A stretch of DNA of 52,045 nt from an uncultured Crocinitomix sp. (GCA_937136425.1 CAKZON010000062.1:1-52045); one strand, 5' to 3'; shown: positions 8,110 through 17,880, counted from the first letter of the stretch. The notes: generated from the letters alone by a model not told the origin. Made by a program: numbers and translations.

Positions 8110-10311
8110 ATGAAAACAAGATTTATAAAATCTAACATTACGGCAATTTTTTTATTGCTCTTCTTGTCTTTATCTGTAAATGTACTATCGCAAAACCTTA
8201 AACTAGACAGTCTTAAAACGGAGTTAAAAACACATACTGAAAAAGATACAAATAAGGTTAAAATGCTCAACGACATTGCTTATGCAAGTTATGGATATGA
8301 TCAAGAGCAATTGAAAGATTATGCGGATAGAGCTACTGTGTTGGCAAAGGATATCAATTTTATCAAAGGGGAAGCGAGAAGTTATTACTTGAAGGGACTT
8401 TATTATATCAGTAAAAGAGAATTGGATTCTTGCAGAACTCAAGCCACTCAGGGGCTAGTTTTGCACAAACAAGTTGAGAATAATCCTGGAATTTCCAGCT
8501 GCTATTATTTGCTTGGACAGACTTACCATGCCGAAGGAGACTATGATAATGCACTTTTATTATTCAACCAAGCTTTAGAAATTTATCGCGTTGAAAATGA
8601 TAGAACTAGCCAAGCAATGATTTTGTCGGGTATGGGATATGTCCTTAACGATAAAGGGGATTTTGAAGAAGCTGAAAACCTGCTCAAAGAATCCATAGCT
8701 ATATATGAAAGTTTAAATGATAAGAAGGGCCTGCTAAGCCCTTTAAATAATCTAGCACTTGTCTATACCCGTCAAGATCGTCACCAAGAAGCATTGGGTT
8801 GTTTTCAAGAGGCCTTGACCATCTATAGAAAAGAAGGAAACAAGAATAACGGTGTGGGTGTTTTGATGAATATGGGGTTGATTTATTCAGCTATGGATCA
8901 AAACGACAAAGCTTTACCTTATTTATTGGAAGGACTTGTCTTAGCGCAGGAATTGGAGGACGAGTTGTTAATCTCCAAATATCTTGTAGGAATAGGTTAT
9001 GTGCATAGATATAATAAAGAGTATGAAAAAGCACTTGAATACTATAATGAAGCGCTAGCTTTGTGTGAAAAAATTAATAGCAATCATGGGCTATACAACT
9101 GCTACCAGAATATTGGCGGAATGCATATTGAAAGAGAAGAGTATGAGCTAGCTTTGGATAGTTATAAAAAGGCACTCGAGGTAAGTATTAAAGATTCTGG
9201 TAAAGCAGGAATTGCAGAGTCATATGTGCAATTAGGGCTTATTTATATCGAACTAGGAGACTATGAATTAGCACTTGAAAACTGTCAAAAATCGAAAGAA
9301 ATTGCAGATGAAATTTCCTTAACTAGAACACAAGCAGAAGCGAATCGATTATTATCTAAAATTTATGAAAATGAAGACAATTTTGAAGATGCATTAGTGC
9401 ATTACAAGGATCATAAAGCGCTAAGTGACAGCCTTTTTAATAGAGAGAGTGTAGAGAAAATTACTAGTCTGGAATATGAATATAAATATCAACAAGAACT
9501 AGACTCTGCACGTATTCGTGAGCTAACATTGACCAAATCGGTTAAAACAACCACACTAAAACTAGAAAAATCGCAAGAGAAATACCTTTGGTCAATTATT
9601 ATTTCTTTAATAATTGCCATGGTATTAGGAGGTTTTATTGTGTATTTACGTTTCAGAAATATAAAGTCTAAAACGGAAAACATTGTTATGGAACAAAAGC
9701 TTCTTCGTTCACAAATGACACCACATTTCATTTTCAATTCCCTTTCAGTATTGCAAGGAATGATTTTAGTTAAAGAGGAGAAGAAATCAATCACTTATCT
9801 TTCAAAATTCTCTAAACTATTACGCATAATTCTTGAAAATTCTAGAGACAAAACGGTCTCACTAGCGCAAGAGTTGAGTGCTATTGAAAACTATTTAGCA
9901 CTTCAAACCCTTATGGATGATACTTATCAATATCAAGTAAAAGTTGATGATGGAATTGATGTGTCATTGTTTGAAATACCTGCAATGCTCATTCAGCCAT
10001 TTGCTGAAAATTCTATAGAGCATGCCTTTCCGCATAAGATTGAAAATCCGTTAATTGTCATCCATATTAGTTTTACTAATAATAAACTCATGTGCACAAT
10101 AACGGATAATGGAATTGGAATTAATTCTCAAAAACAATCCTCACGAAAAGATAAAAAGTCCTTAGCAACAACAATTACCTCTGAACGTCTTAAGATTCTT
10201 TCAAAAGACTTTAAAATACATGGGGAAGTTTCAATTGTAGACCGACAAGAATACAATGAGCAAGGTACGGTTGTTACCTTAGAAATTCCTTATAAATTAT
10301 ATGAAGATTAA
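8110..10311 (+). CDS. TPR-repeat sensor histidine kinase (LytS-type)
   Basis: A 733-residue protein from the ATG at 8110, which gives a signal peptide ending near VLSQ. Residues about 25-430 are tandem tetratricopeptide repeats (for example GDYDNALLLFNQALEIY, KEYEKALEYYNEALALC) predicted to lie in the periplasm. A membrane helix at about 491-515 is followed by a LytS-type kinase: the phospho-acceptor His539 in MTPHFIFNSL, the N box FAENSIEHAF and the G box ITDNGIGIN. Such kinases normally signal to a LytTR response regulator, but none is encoded next to it, so it is an orphan here. The gene that follows starts 86 bases downstream on the same strand. A second kinase of the same design lies at 31010. 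Confidence 0.92.
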   Translation: MKTRFIKSNITAIFLLLFLSLSVNVLSQNLKLDSLKTELKTHTEKDTNKVKMLNDIAYASYGYDQEQLKDYADRATVLAKDINFIKGEARSYYLKGLYYISKRELDSCRTQATQGLVLHKQVENNPGISSCYYLLGQTYHAEGDYDNALLLFNQALEIYRVENDRTSQAMILSGMGYVLNDKGDFEEAENLLKESIAIYESLNDKKGLLSPLNNLALVYTRQDRHQEALGCFQEALTIYRKEGNKNNGVGVLMNMGLIYSAMDQNDKALPYLLEGLVLAQELEDELLISKYLVGIGYVHRYNKEYEKALEYYNEALALCEKINSNHGLYNCYQNIGGMHIEREEYELALDSYKKALEVSIKDSGKAGIAESYVQLGLIYIELGDYELALENCQKSKEIADEISLTRTQAEANRLLSKIYENEDNFEDALVHYKDHKALSDSLFNRESVEKITSLEYEYKYQQELDSARIRELTLTKSVKTTTLKLEKSQEKYLWSIIISLIIAMVLGGFIVYLRFRNIKSKTENIVMEQKLLRSQMTPHFIFNSLSVLQGMILVKEEKKSITYLSKFSKLLRIILENSRDKTVSLAQELSAIENYLALQTLMDDTYQYQVKVDDGIDVSLFEIPAMLIQPFAENSIEHAFPHKIENPLIVIHISFTNNKLMCTITDNGIGINSQKQSSRKDKKSLATTITSERLKILSKDFKIHGEVSIVDRQEYNEQGTVVTLEIPYKLYED

Positions 10312-10397
10312 CGAGGGTATTTAGATTTGCAAACATTTATGAAAAATAATCATCTAATTTTTTCTGTAGATTAGCATTCGTTATAAGACATTATCCC

Positions 10398-11105
10398 GTG
10401 AATAAAATTGTTTTTATTTTATTGCTATTTTCATTTAATAGTCTCTCTCAAAAAGATGAATTGAAAGTAGATTTCATCTTCCCTAATGATGGCAATTATG
10501 AAATAAGAGTAAACCAAAATGCCATATACGATACAAGTAGTGTTTTACTAGCTGAAGGAACTTATTTTATTGAAATATGGAATCCTGGGTTAAAATTAAT
10601 TATTGACACTATTTCTATTCTTCCTAAGAATGATAATGTATTCAGGTACGGTGTTAAAGTTTCAGATCAACATGAAATTCATAAAATGCAAATGAAAAGA
10701 TATAATAGTAAAAGACGAATATCATTATTGCCATATTTCTTATTAGATGTTTTAGGAGGAGCCGCGGCGTCAATTTATTATGCCAAAGGGCGTTTTGAGT
10801 ATGCTGAATTATTAGACCTTAAAAATATACATGATAATAATTTAAATTCAGATTTAAGCAATGTTGAATTTATCAAATTATATAATGATAAAAGTGTTTT
10901 ATACAACCGTACAAGGTTAATGTATTTTTCGTTAATTGGGTTCACTGCTTTGTCAACTTCATTTACTATTATTCAGAATTATCGATACAAGAGAAAAAAT
11001 AAGCTTCCAAGCAACCCTTCTCTTATAAGTCCATTTACCAGCAAAGATTATAATTTATCATTTGTTATGACCCCGAATGCTCTTGGCTTTAAATTTGCTT
11101 TTTAA
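10398..11105 (+). CDS. secreted or membrane protein of unknown function
   Basis: A 235-residue protein with a GTG start (10398-10400). The N-terminus MNKIVFILLLFSFNSLSQ is a signal peptide. Residues about 20-85 form a beta-sandwich-like region, as in PEGA-type domains (NYEIRVNQNAIYDTSSVLL, GTYFIEIWNPGLKLI). Two hydrophobic helices follow, near ISLLPYFLLDVLGGAAASIYY and LMYFSLIGFTALSTSFTII. It lies after the TPR kinase and is separated by only two bases from the lipoprotein gene downstream, so the two are almost certainly co-transcribed. No function is recognised. Confidence 0.7.
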   Translation: MNKIVFILLLFSFNSLSQKDELKVDFIFPNDGNYEIRVNQNAIYDTSSVLLAEGTYFIEIWNPGLKLIIDTISILPKNDNVFRYGVKVSDQHEIHKMQMKRYNSKRRISLLPYFLLDVLGGAAASIYYAKGRFEYAELLDLKNIHDNNLNSDLSNVEFIKLYNDKSVLYNRTRLMYFSLIGFTALSTSFTIIQNYRYKRKNKLPSNPSLISPFTSKDYNLSFVMTPNALGFKFAF

Positions 11106-11107
11106 TT

Positions 11108-11500
11108 ATGAAAACTAAAGTAGTAATATTGGTTTTATCATTACTCTCATTGAGTTCTTGCCTAAAGAAAGTTGATTCATTGAATGAAGATGATATTTTT
11201 TCGTCCACTTATGATGGTCCAATTTGGTTCTCACAAAAGGATGATTATATATTCTCTTCTTATCACTTTTTCAGGTTTAGAATTAAGAACTATCAGCTTT
11301 CGCATACATTAAAAAATTATAACATAGTTTATAGTTTGAATTGTGAAGAAAACTATCTTAATCTTCTTTCTAAGAATGAAGATGTTTTTACAATAAGAAC
11401 AAAAAAATCTGATGTCCAGGATGGAGTTTTTAATGTGAAAATTGTTATTATCAGCGACAATGGCGTAACCGCTCCGTTTTGTTATGCTTGGCAACTCTAA
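11108..11500 (+). CDS. small lipoprotein, unknown function
   Basis: A 130-residue protein. The signal MKTKVVILVLSLLSLSSC has Cys18 as the lipid-modified residue. The mature part is 112 residues, aromatic-rich and predicted to be beta structure (YIFSSYHFFRFRIKNY, FNVKIVIISDNG). It starts two bases after the stop of the preceding gene, so the two form an operon and may act together at the envelope. Confidence 0.7.
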   Translation: MKTKVVILVLSLLSLSSCLKKVDSLNEDDIFSSTYDGPIWFSQKDDYIFSSYHFFRFRIKNYQLSHTLKNYNIVYSLNCEENYLNLLSKNEDVFTIRTKKSDVQDGVFNVKIVIISDNGVTAPFCYAWQL

Positions 11501-11882
11501 ATAAGGTTGACCATTCTTAGCATGTCATAAATAAAGTAAATGCGCGTTTAGTATTAAACAATAATCGATTAAAATTCATTAAACAATGACTTGGCGTTTC
11601 AATTTAACGTGAAATTATTTAAAGGAATATGCTATTTAATGAATTGAATTCCAATTTTATTTTTAATTTCACGATTAAGACCAACTAATCGTTATATACA
11701 CGTAGATGCCAGTTTTGTGAGCAGAACAATGCTATTACAATTCGCTAGGCGTAGTATTTCTCAAACGAGGACAAAGTATAAGTTTTATAAGAAGCACAAA
11801 ATTGATTTAAAATTTCGATTTTGTAATTAATGATATTTGAATGTAATATTGGCTGGTTTTAATTGCTGCTAAATCTATTTGT
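11501..11882. other. intergenic region, 382 bases, no gene seen
   Basis: No convincing reading frame or tRNA. A 10-bp inverted pair, CGTGAAATTA at 11608-11617 and TAATTTCACG at 11664-11673, spans 46 bases and has no T-run after it. It may be a weak RNA structure. No clear TAnnTTTG box precedes the T9SS gene at 11883. Confidence 0.4.
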
Positions 11883-13313
11883 ATGAAAGTTTATTTCACT
11901 TTAATAGCTATTCTATTTTCGTTATTCGAGCCCTTGAAAGCGCAAATTTTAGTAATGGAAACGGGAGAAGTTTCAATCAATCATACGGTAACTTCTGTTG
12001 TTTTGACCAATACATTTATTGACCCTGTGGTAATAGCATTGCCTGCTTCTTACAATGGAGCGCACGAGGCAACGGTGCGTCTAGAGAATGTTACAGGAAC
12101 TGGTTTTGATCTTTATTTGGAAGAGCCAATTGATAAAGATGGACCACATACCCTTGAAACAGTCCATTATATTGTAGTTGAAAAAGGGAGGTATACCTTT
12201 GATGATGGCACAATGCTGGAGGCTGGCACAGTATCCTCTTCTGATTTAGGTTTTCAAACAGTTACTTTGTTACAAACATATGGAGCTGTTCCTGCAATTT
12301 TCACACAAGTACAAACAAATAATTCAGCCACTAACTTCTTAAAAACCAGACAGCGCTCATCTACAGTGTCAGACTTTGATGTCAAGCTCGAACGGGAAGA
12401 ATCACTTAACGCAATTGTACCTTCTGGAAGCGAGGATATTGGTTACTTTGCCATTTCAAAAGGAGGAGGGATTTTAGATGGAATAATAATAGAAGCTAAT
12501 TCATTCACTTTGGATGAAACAATCGCAACACGCGTTTTTACTGAGAGTTTTTCCCCTGGAAATCATATGGTCGCATCTATTGCAACAACTTTTGGTGGTG
12601 ACCCAGCAAATTTGCGTTGGACAGCTTTCACAGCTACGGAGGTTGACTTATTTATTGATGAAGATATTTCAAATGATGGGGAAGTAGATCATATTTTTGA
12701 AACCGTTGATTATTTCGTTATTGATGGCGGAGAAATGGGTGTTTTTTTACCCGTTTTATTACCCATTGAGTTATTGTCTTTCGAAGCAACTTTGAACAAA
12801 GATAATTCTGTTGATTTAGAATGGGTTACAGCAAGTGAACGAAACAATGCTTTTTTTAGTGTTGAACGTTCAAGGGATGGAATTACTTGGAGCCAAGTTT
12901 TAACAGTTGATGGTGCAGGTAATTCATCCGAAACGATCTGTTATAACAATATTGACAAAAAACCTTATCCTGGTGTTTCTTATTATCGCTTAAAACAGGT
13001 AGACTTTGATGGTAATTATTCCTATTCAGACATTCGCTCAGTTGTTTTAGACTTGGCAAAACTTATAGCCGCTTATCCAATCCCTTCAAAATCGCACATA
13101 ACACTGCTTATTAATACAGATCATAATTCTAACTCTAGAATTACCATTTATAATATGTCTGGCAGTATTATTGACACCTTTGAGCTAAATATTGAAGCTG
13201 GGTTAAAAGAATATGTTTTAAACTTGTCAGATTTGTCTGCTGGAGTATATTGGCTGGCAGTTGATTTTGGAAACGACAAACCTTTAGAGAGAATAAAGAT
13301 TCAAATTCAATAA
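11883..13313 (+). CDS. secreted T9SS protein with two repeated N-terminal modules
   Basis: A 476-residue protein with signal peptide (cleavage near LKAQ). Residues about 20-160 and 190-295 look like two copies of one beta-sandwich module: each has a strand with VVLTNTF or RVFTESF, an internal ALPASYNG or ATTFGGDP segment, a DLYLEEPIDKD or DLFIDEDISND turn and an ETVHYIVV or ETVDYFVI strand. These modules resemble lectin-like repeats of marine secreted proteins; the identity is uncertain. A fibronectin-like linker follows (LEWVTASERNNAFFSVERS, SYYRLKQVDFDG). A T9SS type A tail starts near IAAYPIPSKSHITL and ends with LSAGVYWLAV. Likely a surface adhesin or glycan-binding protein. Confidence 0.82.
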   Translation: MKVYFTLIAILFSLFEPLKAQILVMETGEVSINHTVTSVVLTNTFIDPVVIALPASYNGAHEATVRLENVTGTGFDLYLEEPIDKDGPHTLETVHYIVVEKGRYTFDDGTMLEAGTVSSSDLGFQTVTLLQTYGAVPAIFTQVQTNNSATNFLKTRQRSSTVSDFDVKLEREESLNAIVPSGSEDIGYFAISKGGGILDGIIIEANSFTLDETIATRVFTESFSPGNHMVASIATTFGGDPANLRWTAFTATEVDLFIDEDISNDGEVDHIFETVDYFVIDGGEMGVFLPVLLPIELLSFEATLNKDNSVDLEWVTASERNNAFFSVERSRDGITWSQVLTVDGAGNSSETICYNNIDKKPYPGVSYYRLKQVDFDGNYSYSDIRSVVLDLAKLIAAYPIPSKSHITLLINTDHNSNSRITIYNMSGSIIDTFELNIEAGLKEYVLNLSDLSAGVYWLAVDFGNDKPLERIKIQIQ

Positions 13314-13473
13314 TTGAGATTGATCGTTGCTATACTTCTTAAGAGTTTTTGACATAATGAGGTTTGGTAAATAATGATTAGAGTAGGGAAGGAGATCTAT
13401 AAAGACCAATGCGTCACCTTTGGCATAATAATTTGCTAAAGCCTGCGTATTAAAGGAGCAAATCATTTAACAA

Positions 13474-13836
13474 ATGCAAAAAAAAGGCATCATTATATTT
13501 GGGCTATTGGGATTGTGTTTTTTCCTTTCCTGTCGCAAAACCAAAAAGTTTGAAGGAGAATATGCATGTTCAGAAGTGTATTCAGAAGCGTTGGATTCAA
13601 CTTACCTCAAAACATATACGGTCTCATCAGTTGACAGAAAGAGCATTCGGATAGGTTCTTATTTGTTGGATCATGTTGAAGAAAACAGATATCAATACTT
13701 AATTGGAGATGCTACTTATGAAATAAGTGTTAGCGTTAATTTTGTTGGAGACAGTGCCTATATTAGACATTCTTCGCACTATTACTTTGAGGATCCTATG
13801 TTTACTTATCGAAATGCTTCTTGTTTGAAGAAGTGA
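13474..13836 (+). CDS. small lipoprotein, unknown function
   Basis: A 120-residue protein with lipoprotein signal and lipobox FLSC (Cys20). The mature part is mostly beta strands (KFEGEYACSEVY, TYEISVSVNFVGDSAYI) and contains two further cysteines (in GEYACSEV and near the end in NASCLKK) that may form a disulfide. It is probably a single-gene transcript. No family recognised. Confidence 0.65.
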   Translation: MQKKGIIIFGLLGLCFFLSCRKTKKFEGEYACSEVYSEALDSTYLKTYTVSSVDRKSIRIGSYLLDHVEENRYQYLIGDATYEISVSVNFVGDSAYIRHSSHYYFEDPMFTYRNASCLKK

Positions 13837-14017
13837 AGTTTCAAGCTTTATTAAGTATAATACGCCTGATTTTATATTAAAGTTCGATTATGTTGTTGGT
13901 GGAAAAGTTTGCTTAGAAAGCTTTGCGCAATTCATTTGTTATGAGAATTAGATTTCGTTGATCCAAAAAAAAACATTGACTTTTATGGAATAATTTTCAT
14001 TGCAGCATCATATATAT

Positions 14018-14506
14018 ATGAAACCAATTCTACTGTTAATAGCTACTATTATTACAACATCTGCAAGCATTGCCTGTTCGTGTGGACCACAAGGGAAACT
14101 GGACAGAAAAAGTGTACAATATGCTGAAGCAGTTTTTGTAGGGACTGTTGTTGAAACTTATGTAGATTCTACAAAACACTTACGTTATTTAGTGTTTGAA
14201 GTCACTGAAAGTTTAAAAGGCACAACAAATGGAGAATTGGTAACGATAACCACTGCAGCAAGTTCCGCCGCCTGCGGAATCTCTGCCAAAATGAAAGAAT
14301 CCTGGTACATTTATGCGCTTACTAATTTCCCAGCAAATTCACTATTGGAAGTTGATATTTGCGGAAGGAGCACTCGTCTTTCACAACTTGATTTACATGG
14401 GGATTATTCAAGACAATATGTAAAAACGAGAAAAAGAAACTATCGTAAAAAGTATGCTCGATTTAAAAAAGACAGGAGACTTTTAAAGCGCATGCGGTTA
14501 GTTTAA
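14018..14506 (+). CDS. secreted TIMP/netrin-like (NTR) domain protein
   Basis: A 162-residue protein from the ATG at 14018, which gives the better signal peptide (MKPILLLIATIITTSASIA). The mature end would be CSCGPQGKLDRKSVQYAEAV. This Cys-x-Cys start followed by a VFVGTVVE strand, a LVFEVTESLKG strand and later Cys residues in SSAACGIS and DICGRS is the pattern of the tissue-inhibitor-of-metalloprotease/NTR fold known from eukaryotes and many bacterial secreted proteins. In TIMPs the free N-terminal cysteine chelates the protease zinc; whether this one inhibits anything is unknown. The last 35 residues are strongly basic (KTRKRNYRKKYARF). Confidence 0.65.
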   Translation: MKPILLLIATIITTSASIACSCGPQGKLDRKSVQYAEAVFVGTVVETYVDSTKHLRYLVFEVTESLKGTTNGELVTITTAASSAACGISAKMKESWYIYALTNFPANSLLEVDICGRSTRLSQLDLHGDYSRQYVKTRKRNYRKKYARFKKDRRLLKRMRLV

Positions 14507-14554
14507 AAGGCTGAGACCAGTCTATGGTTTTGTTTTAGTAAACTCGGCTTGAGA

Positions 14555-14675
14555 TATTTTTTCTTTTGCGCTTAAACACATTTTAGAGGTTAGAGAGTGA
14601 GATTATCTCTTCAATTGCTTATGGTTTTCGGAGCTCTAAATATGTCATTTGGGAGCTTTAGCGAAGAAACAAGGA
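14555..14675 (+). repeat. copy of a decayed dispersed intergenic repeat
   Basis: The blocks TTCTTTTGCGCTTAAA and TCTCTTCAATTGCTTATGG, then TTTTCGGAG, line up in the same order with TTCTTTTTTCCTTAAA and TCTCAATTGCTCATAGC, then TTTCGAAG, at 17739-17878. It also carries GGAGCTTTAGCGAAG. Identity is partial. Confidence 0.5.
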
Positions 14676-14764
14676 CATTTATAAACTCAACTTAAATTCA
14701 TATTGTTATTTAGACAACCAATTAAATTAACACATGTATTTAATTTAAACTTAGAACTTATATT

Positions 14765-16321
14765 ATGAGAATTATTGTTTCACTACTCACACTGTTTAGT
14801 ATTATAAACTACTCAATTGGACAAGAGGCATTTAGTAAAGTGTATTCACATAAAAGTGATTTTAATAAGACTTATTTAACGAAATTTTCCAAGTGTATGG
14901 ATGGAGGATATGTAGTTGTAGCCTCAGGCGAGAGTGATCAAATGGAATTGATGAGAACGGATGAGAATGGCAATGTGCTTTGGGCTAAAGTAGTCCCAGG
15001 TGATTTTTATGGTTATGGTAATTCGATAATAGAAAGTAGTTCAGGTGATATATTCTTTAATGTTACAATTAAAGACACTAGTGAAATCCTCATGAAAGGG
15101 GTACACCAGCTTTATAAAATGAATAGTTCGGGAGAATTACAATGGACTAAAGATATCCAATCTTCAACATTTCATAGTGTTGCCGAAAGTATCGTAGAGT
15201 TAAATGAGCATTTATATGTAGTAGGACACAGTAAGGATGATAGTTTTCACTATACCGCCAGTATAACAAAGATGGATTTAAGTGGTAATGTCGTTTGGCA
15301 AAAAGTATATGCAGGTGAAACAGATCAAACGATCCCAGTCGAAGCCGTTGCAACGCTGGATAATGGAGTTATTGTTGCTTGTCAATCAGGGTTAGGAAGT
15401 ATATTATTTAAAATCGACTCAGATGGTGCCGTTCTTTGGTTTAAAAGTATTCATGAAGATTACTTATCACAAGTGAAAGATATTGAGTTAACATCAAATA
15501 ACGAGTTACTAATTATGGGCTTGTATAGAGAGGTTGATGCCTGTAGTTGGCATGACATTTTTGCTATTCGTTTGTCAGTAGATGGAGCACATATTTGGGG
15601 AAATATTTATTCTGGACCAGCGCTGCATTTGCATAGTCGTTCAATTCATGAAACCAATGATGGTGGTGCGATTATTTTAGGACAACAAGAAGAAACTTGG
15701 GACCTCAATTATCCAATTCTAATCAGAACGGATGAGTACGGTTTTATTAGCAGTGCACGTGGATTACGACCAGAAGTCAGTTCATCATTAATTTCAAGTG
15801 TCAAGAACACAGATGGTAGTTTGACAATGTTAGGTACAAACGGACGGTGGGTATATCCGTCAAATCAAACAGTACTATTTCGAACTGATACAGAATTTAT
15901 AACAACATGTGATGAGGGGGATATCAATTTATATTGTAATCCATTTTTTGACAATACAGACAATTCCTATACAGTTTCTGATTTCACCGACATTACAGCA
16001 TCCACAATGAGCTCAGCTGATTATTTAATTACGTCGTCAGAGCTTTGTGTGGATGAGGAAGAAGAGGATTCTACTGCAGGAACAATTGAAAGTGTACAAG
16101 AAACTATTAAGAACATTAATTGTTATCCAAACCCCACTATTGATCACATTTATTTTACTGTTATTCCTGAGCAGGTAACGATTTATGACATGACGGGAAG
16201 AGAATTGTTTCGCGCTAAGAATGTAGCTAGAATTAACCTTACAGATTACCCAATTGGTTGTTATATTGTTCGTCAAGAATTGCAAGGCTATTCAATGAAC
16301 CAAATGATTTTTAAAGAATAA
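14765..16321 (+). CDS. secreted beta-propeller-like protein with T9SS type A sorting domain
   Basis: A 518-residue protein with signal peptide (MRIIVSLLTLFSIINYSIGQ). Residues about 25-380 contain repeated units of the kind DGGYVVVASGESD, then LMRTDENGNVLWAK, seen again as HLYVVGHSKDD with MDLSGNVVWQKVY and as GGAIILGQQEE. This is the pattern of Bacteroidota secreted proteins with a delta-60/propeller-like repeat. Residues about 445-518 are the T9SS type A tail (INCYPNPTIDHIYF, VTIYDMTGRELF, DYPIGCYIVRQ). It is likely surface exposed. No enzymatic residues can be picked out. Confidence 0.82.
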   Translation: MRIIVSLLTLFSIINYSIGQEAFSKVYSHKSDFNKTYLTKFSKCMDGGYVVVASGESDQMELMRTDENGNVLWAKVVPGDFYGYGNSIIESSSGDIFFNVTIKDTSEILMKGVHQLYKMNSSGELQWTKDIQSSTFHSVAESIVELNEHLYVVGHSKDDSFHYTASITKMDLSGNVVWQKVYAGETDQTIPVEAVATLDNGVIVACQSGLGSILFKIDSDGAVLWFKSIHEDYLSQVKDIELTSNNELLIMGLYREVDACSWHDIFAIRLSVDGAHIWGNIYSGPALHLHSRSIHETNDGGAIILGQQEETWDLNYPILIRTDEYGFISSARGLRPEVSSSLISSVKNTDGSLTMLGTNGRWVYPSNQTVLFRTDTEFITTCDEGDINLYCNPFFDNTDNSYTVSDFTDITASTMSSADYLITSSELCVDEEEEDSTAGTIESVQETIKNINCYPNPTIDHIYFTVIPEQVTIYDMTGRELFRAKNVARINLTDYPIGCYIVRQELQGYSMNQMIFKE

Positions 16322-16685
16322 TTTGATTCATTTTATTAATTAGTGTAGACCTTCCGAAAGCTTTCAAAGTGTGAGCGGAGCAGACACCCTCAATGCGTTG
16401 AAAATAATTGTCTATAGATACAAATCTGTACTTTATTGAAAACAATCATGCCATCTTATGATGTGATATCACTTATGCTCTGCATTGAGCTTGCGAAAAT
16501 ACTTTACTATAAGAATAGGGCTGCTTTGGTAGGGGGCTTTATTCTTTCTCTTTTTTCCTTAAATGACTTTAGAGATTATGGTGTGAGATAGTAAAGTCCT
16601 GTCAGTTTAATTAATGGTACGGATATTGTTAAGTTTTTGTTAAAAAATGAGCCTTGGTTTGTTTTAGCCCAGAAATAAGTAAAAT
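16322..16685. other. intergenic region, 364 bases, with a decayed repeat copy
   Basis: No gene seen. Positions 16537-16596 hold TTTATTCTTTCTCTTTTTTC and then TTAAATGACTTTAGAG, closely matching 17735-17766 and 20951-20986. The rest is unexplained low-complexity AT-rich sequence. Confidence 0.5.
16537..16596 (+). repeat. copy of a decayed dispersed intergenic repeat
   Basis: Shares TTTATTCTTTCTCTTTT with the copy at 20952 and CTTTTTTCCTTAAATGACT with the copy at 17740, then a similar TTATGGTGTGAGA versus TTATGGCGTAAAC. Confidence 0.6.
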
Positions 16686-17450
16686 ATGAGAATAGAATCT
16701 GTAATTAAAAAGTTAAAATGGCCAGCGAGGTTGCTTTTATTTGCTTTTGCCTACTTCATGATTGGAAACTGGATCGAAAAGCATTCAGAAAATTTAAATG
16801 AAGTAGTTTCCCTTGGTTCTTTTGAAGAGTTTGACCTTCAAAAATATGAAAAGTTTAAAAAAGCAAAAACCTTTTACAAGTATGTGAAATATCTTCCTTG
16901 GGTAAACACCCGTGATCCAAAAAAAACAGCCTCTTCGAGATGGAATAATCCTGTGTTTGAAAAAGGTTTTAGTCAGGATTTTCATGTATTCTTCGAAAAT
17001 CATGAGCTATTTAAAAAAGTTTATGACAGGACTCAAAATTTAAACGCACTTTATGGAGCAATATCATGCCCGAGTTCTAATCTTGGGCTATATTCTTCAG
17101 GTATCAAATATTCAGATTTAACTGAATATTTTCATCATGAGAATCCGAATATTTTATTGAATACAAATGATTCGTTAATCTTCGTTGATCCTAGTTCACA
17201 AGAAAGCATTTTAATTTCGGGAAAAGTTAAATCTGAGTATTTCGAAGTTCTGAGTCAGTTGAATTCTTCACTTGGATATGGCTATAATGATATTTTTGAT
17301 TATGAAGAATTGTTTTTGAAATATGAACTTGAAAGTTTTGTATTGAAACATGAACACGCATTTCGGGCATTTGGCTATGGTGGATATGGGGATCCAGCAT
17401 ACATATTTGAGAACACAGGGAAAAGACTGGGTATTTACCCAACAGAATAG
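16686..17450 (+). CDS. membrane-anchored protein of unknown function
   Basis: A 254-residue protein. It has a short basic cytoplasmic start, one membrane helix (LLLFAFAYFMIGNWI, about residues 16-31), then an extracytoplasmic soluble domain rich in aromatic and charged residues (YVKYLPWVNTRDPKK, SQDFHVFFENHELFK, FRAFGYGGYGDPAYIFE). Two hydrophobic-free helices and a SILISGKVKSEYFEVL segment are visible, but no known catalytic motif. It is flanked on both sides by copies of a decayed intergenic repeat, so it may be part of a variable region. Confidence 0.65.
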   Translation: MRIESVIKKLKWPARLLLFAFAYFMIGNWIEKHSENLNEVVSLGSFEEFDLQKYEKFKKAKTFYKYVKYLPWVNTRDPKKTASSRWNNPVFEKGFSQDFHVFFENHELFKKVYDRTQNLNALYGAISCPSSNLGLYSSGIKYSDLTEYFHHENPNILLNTNDSLIFVDPSSQESILISGKVKSEYFEVLSQLNSSLGYGYNDIFDYEELFLKYELESFVLKHEHAFRAFGYGGYGDPAYIFENTGKRLGIYPTE

Positions 17451-17587
17451 GCGGTTTTACTTATAGGTTGTAAGAGGAGTTTCGCTTTAACAATGATTCA
17501 TCTTACTTTTAGCAAGCGTCCTGAAAGTTGAAATGAGATTGATCTAAAGAGCAATCCGTACATATCAACAGAAAATAGCTCTTTTTG

Positions 17588-17880
17588 CTTATAATCATAC
17601 TAGCTTATGCGCTGTCTTCAACGAAATAAAATGTAGCGAAGGATTAAATAGCTTGGCAAGAGGCGTTGCATTGAGTTTGTCGAAATGTTTTATTCTAAGG
17701 GTGGAGGAGTTTACTTCGGCAAGCTTAGCATAAATTATTCTTTTTTCCTTAAATGACTATAGGAGTTATGGCGTAAACACGTTTTTGAGGTCGCATGTAC
17801 CGAAGTTTTAGCGAAGGAATAGCGTTAGCGGAGTAAAACGTGTCGAATTAAATCTCAATTGCTCATAGCTTTCGAAGACG
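17588..17880 (+). repeat. large copy of the decayed dispersed repeat
   Basis: In order it holds GCTTATAAT, TTAAATAGCTTGGCAAGAGG, TTCTTTTTTCCTTAAATGAC, GTAAACACGTTTTTGAGG and GCGTTAGCGGAG. The copy at 20850-21037 holds the same blocks in the same order (GGCTTATAAT, TTAAATAGCTTGGAAAGAGG, TTCTTTCTCTTTTCACTAAA, GTGAACACGTTTTTGTGG, GCGTTAGCGGAG). Confidence 0.7.
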
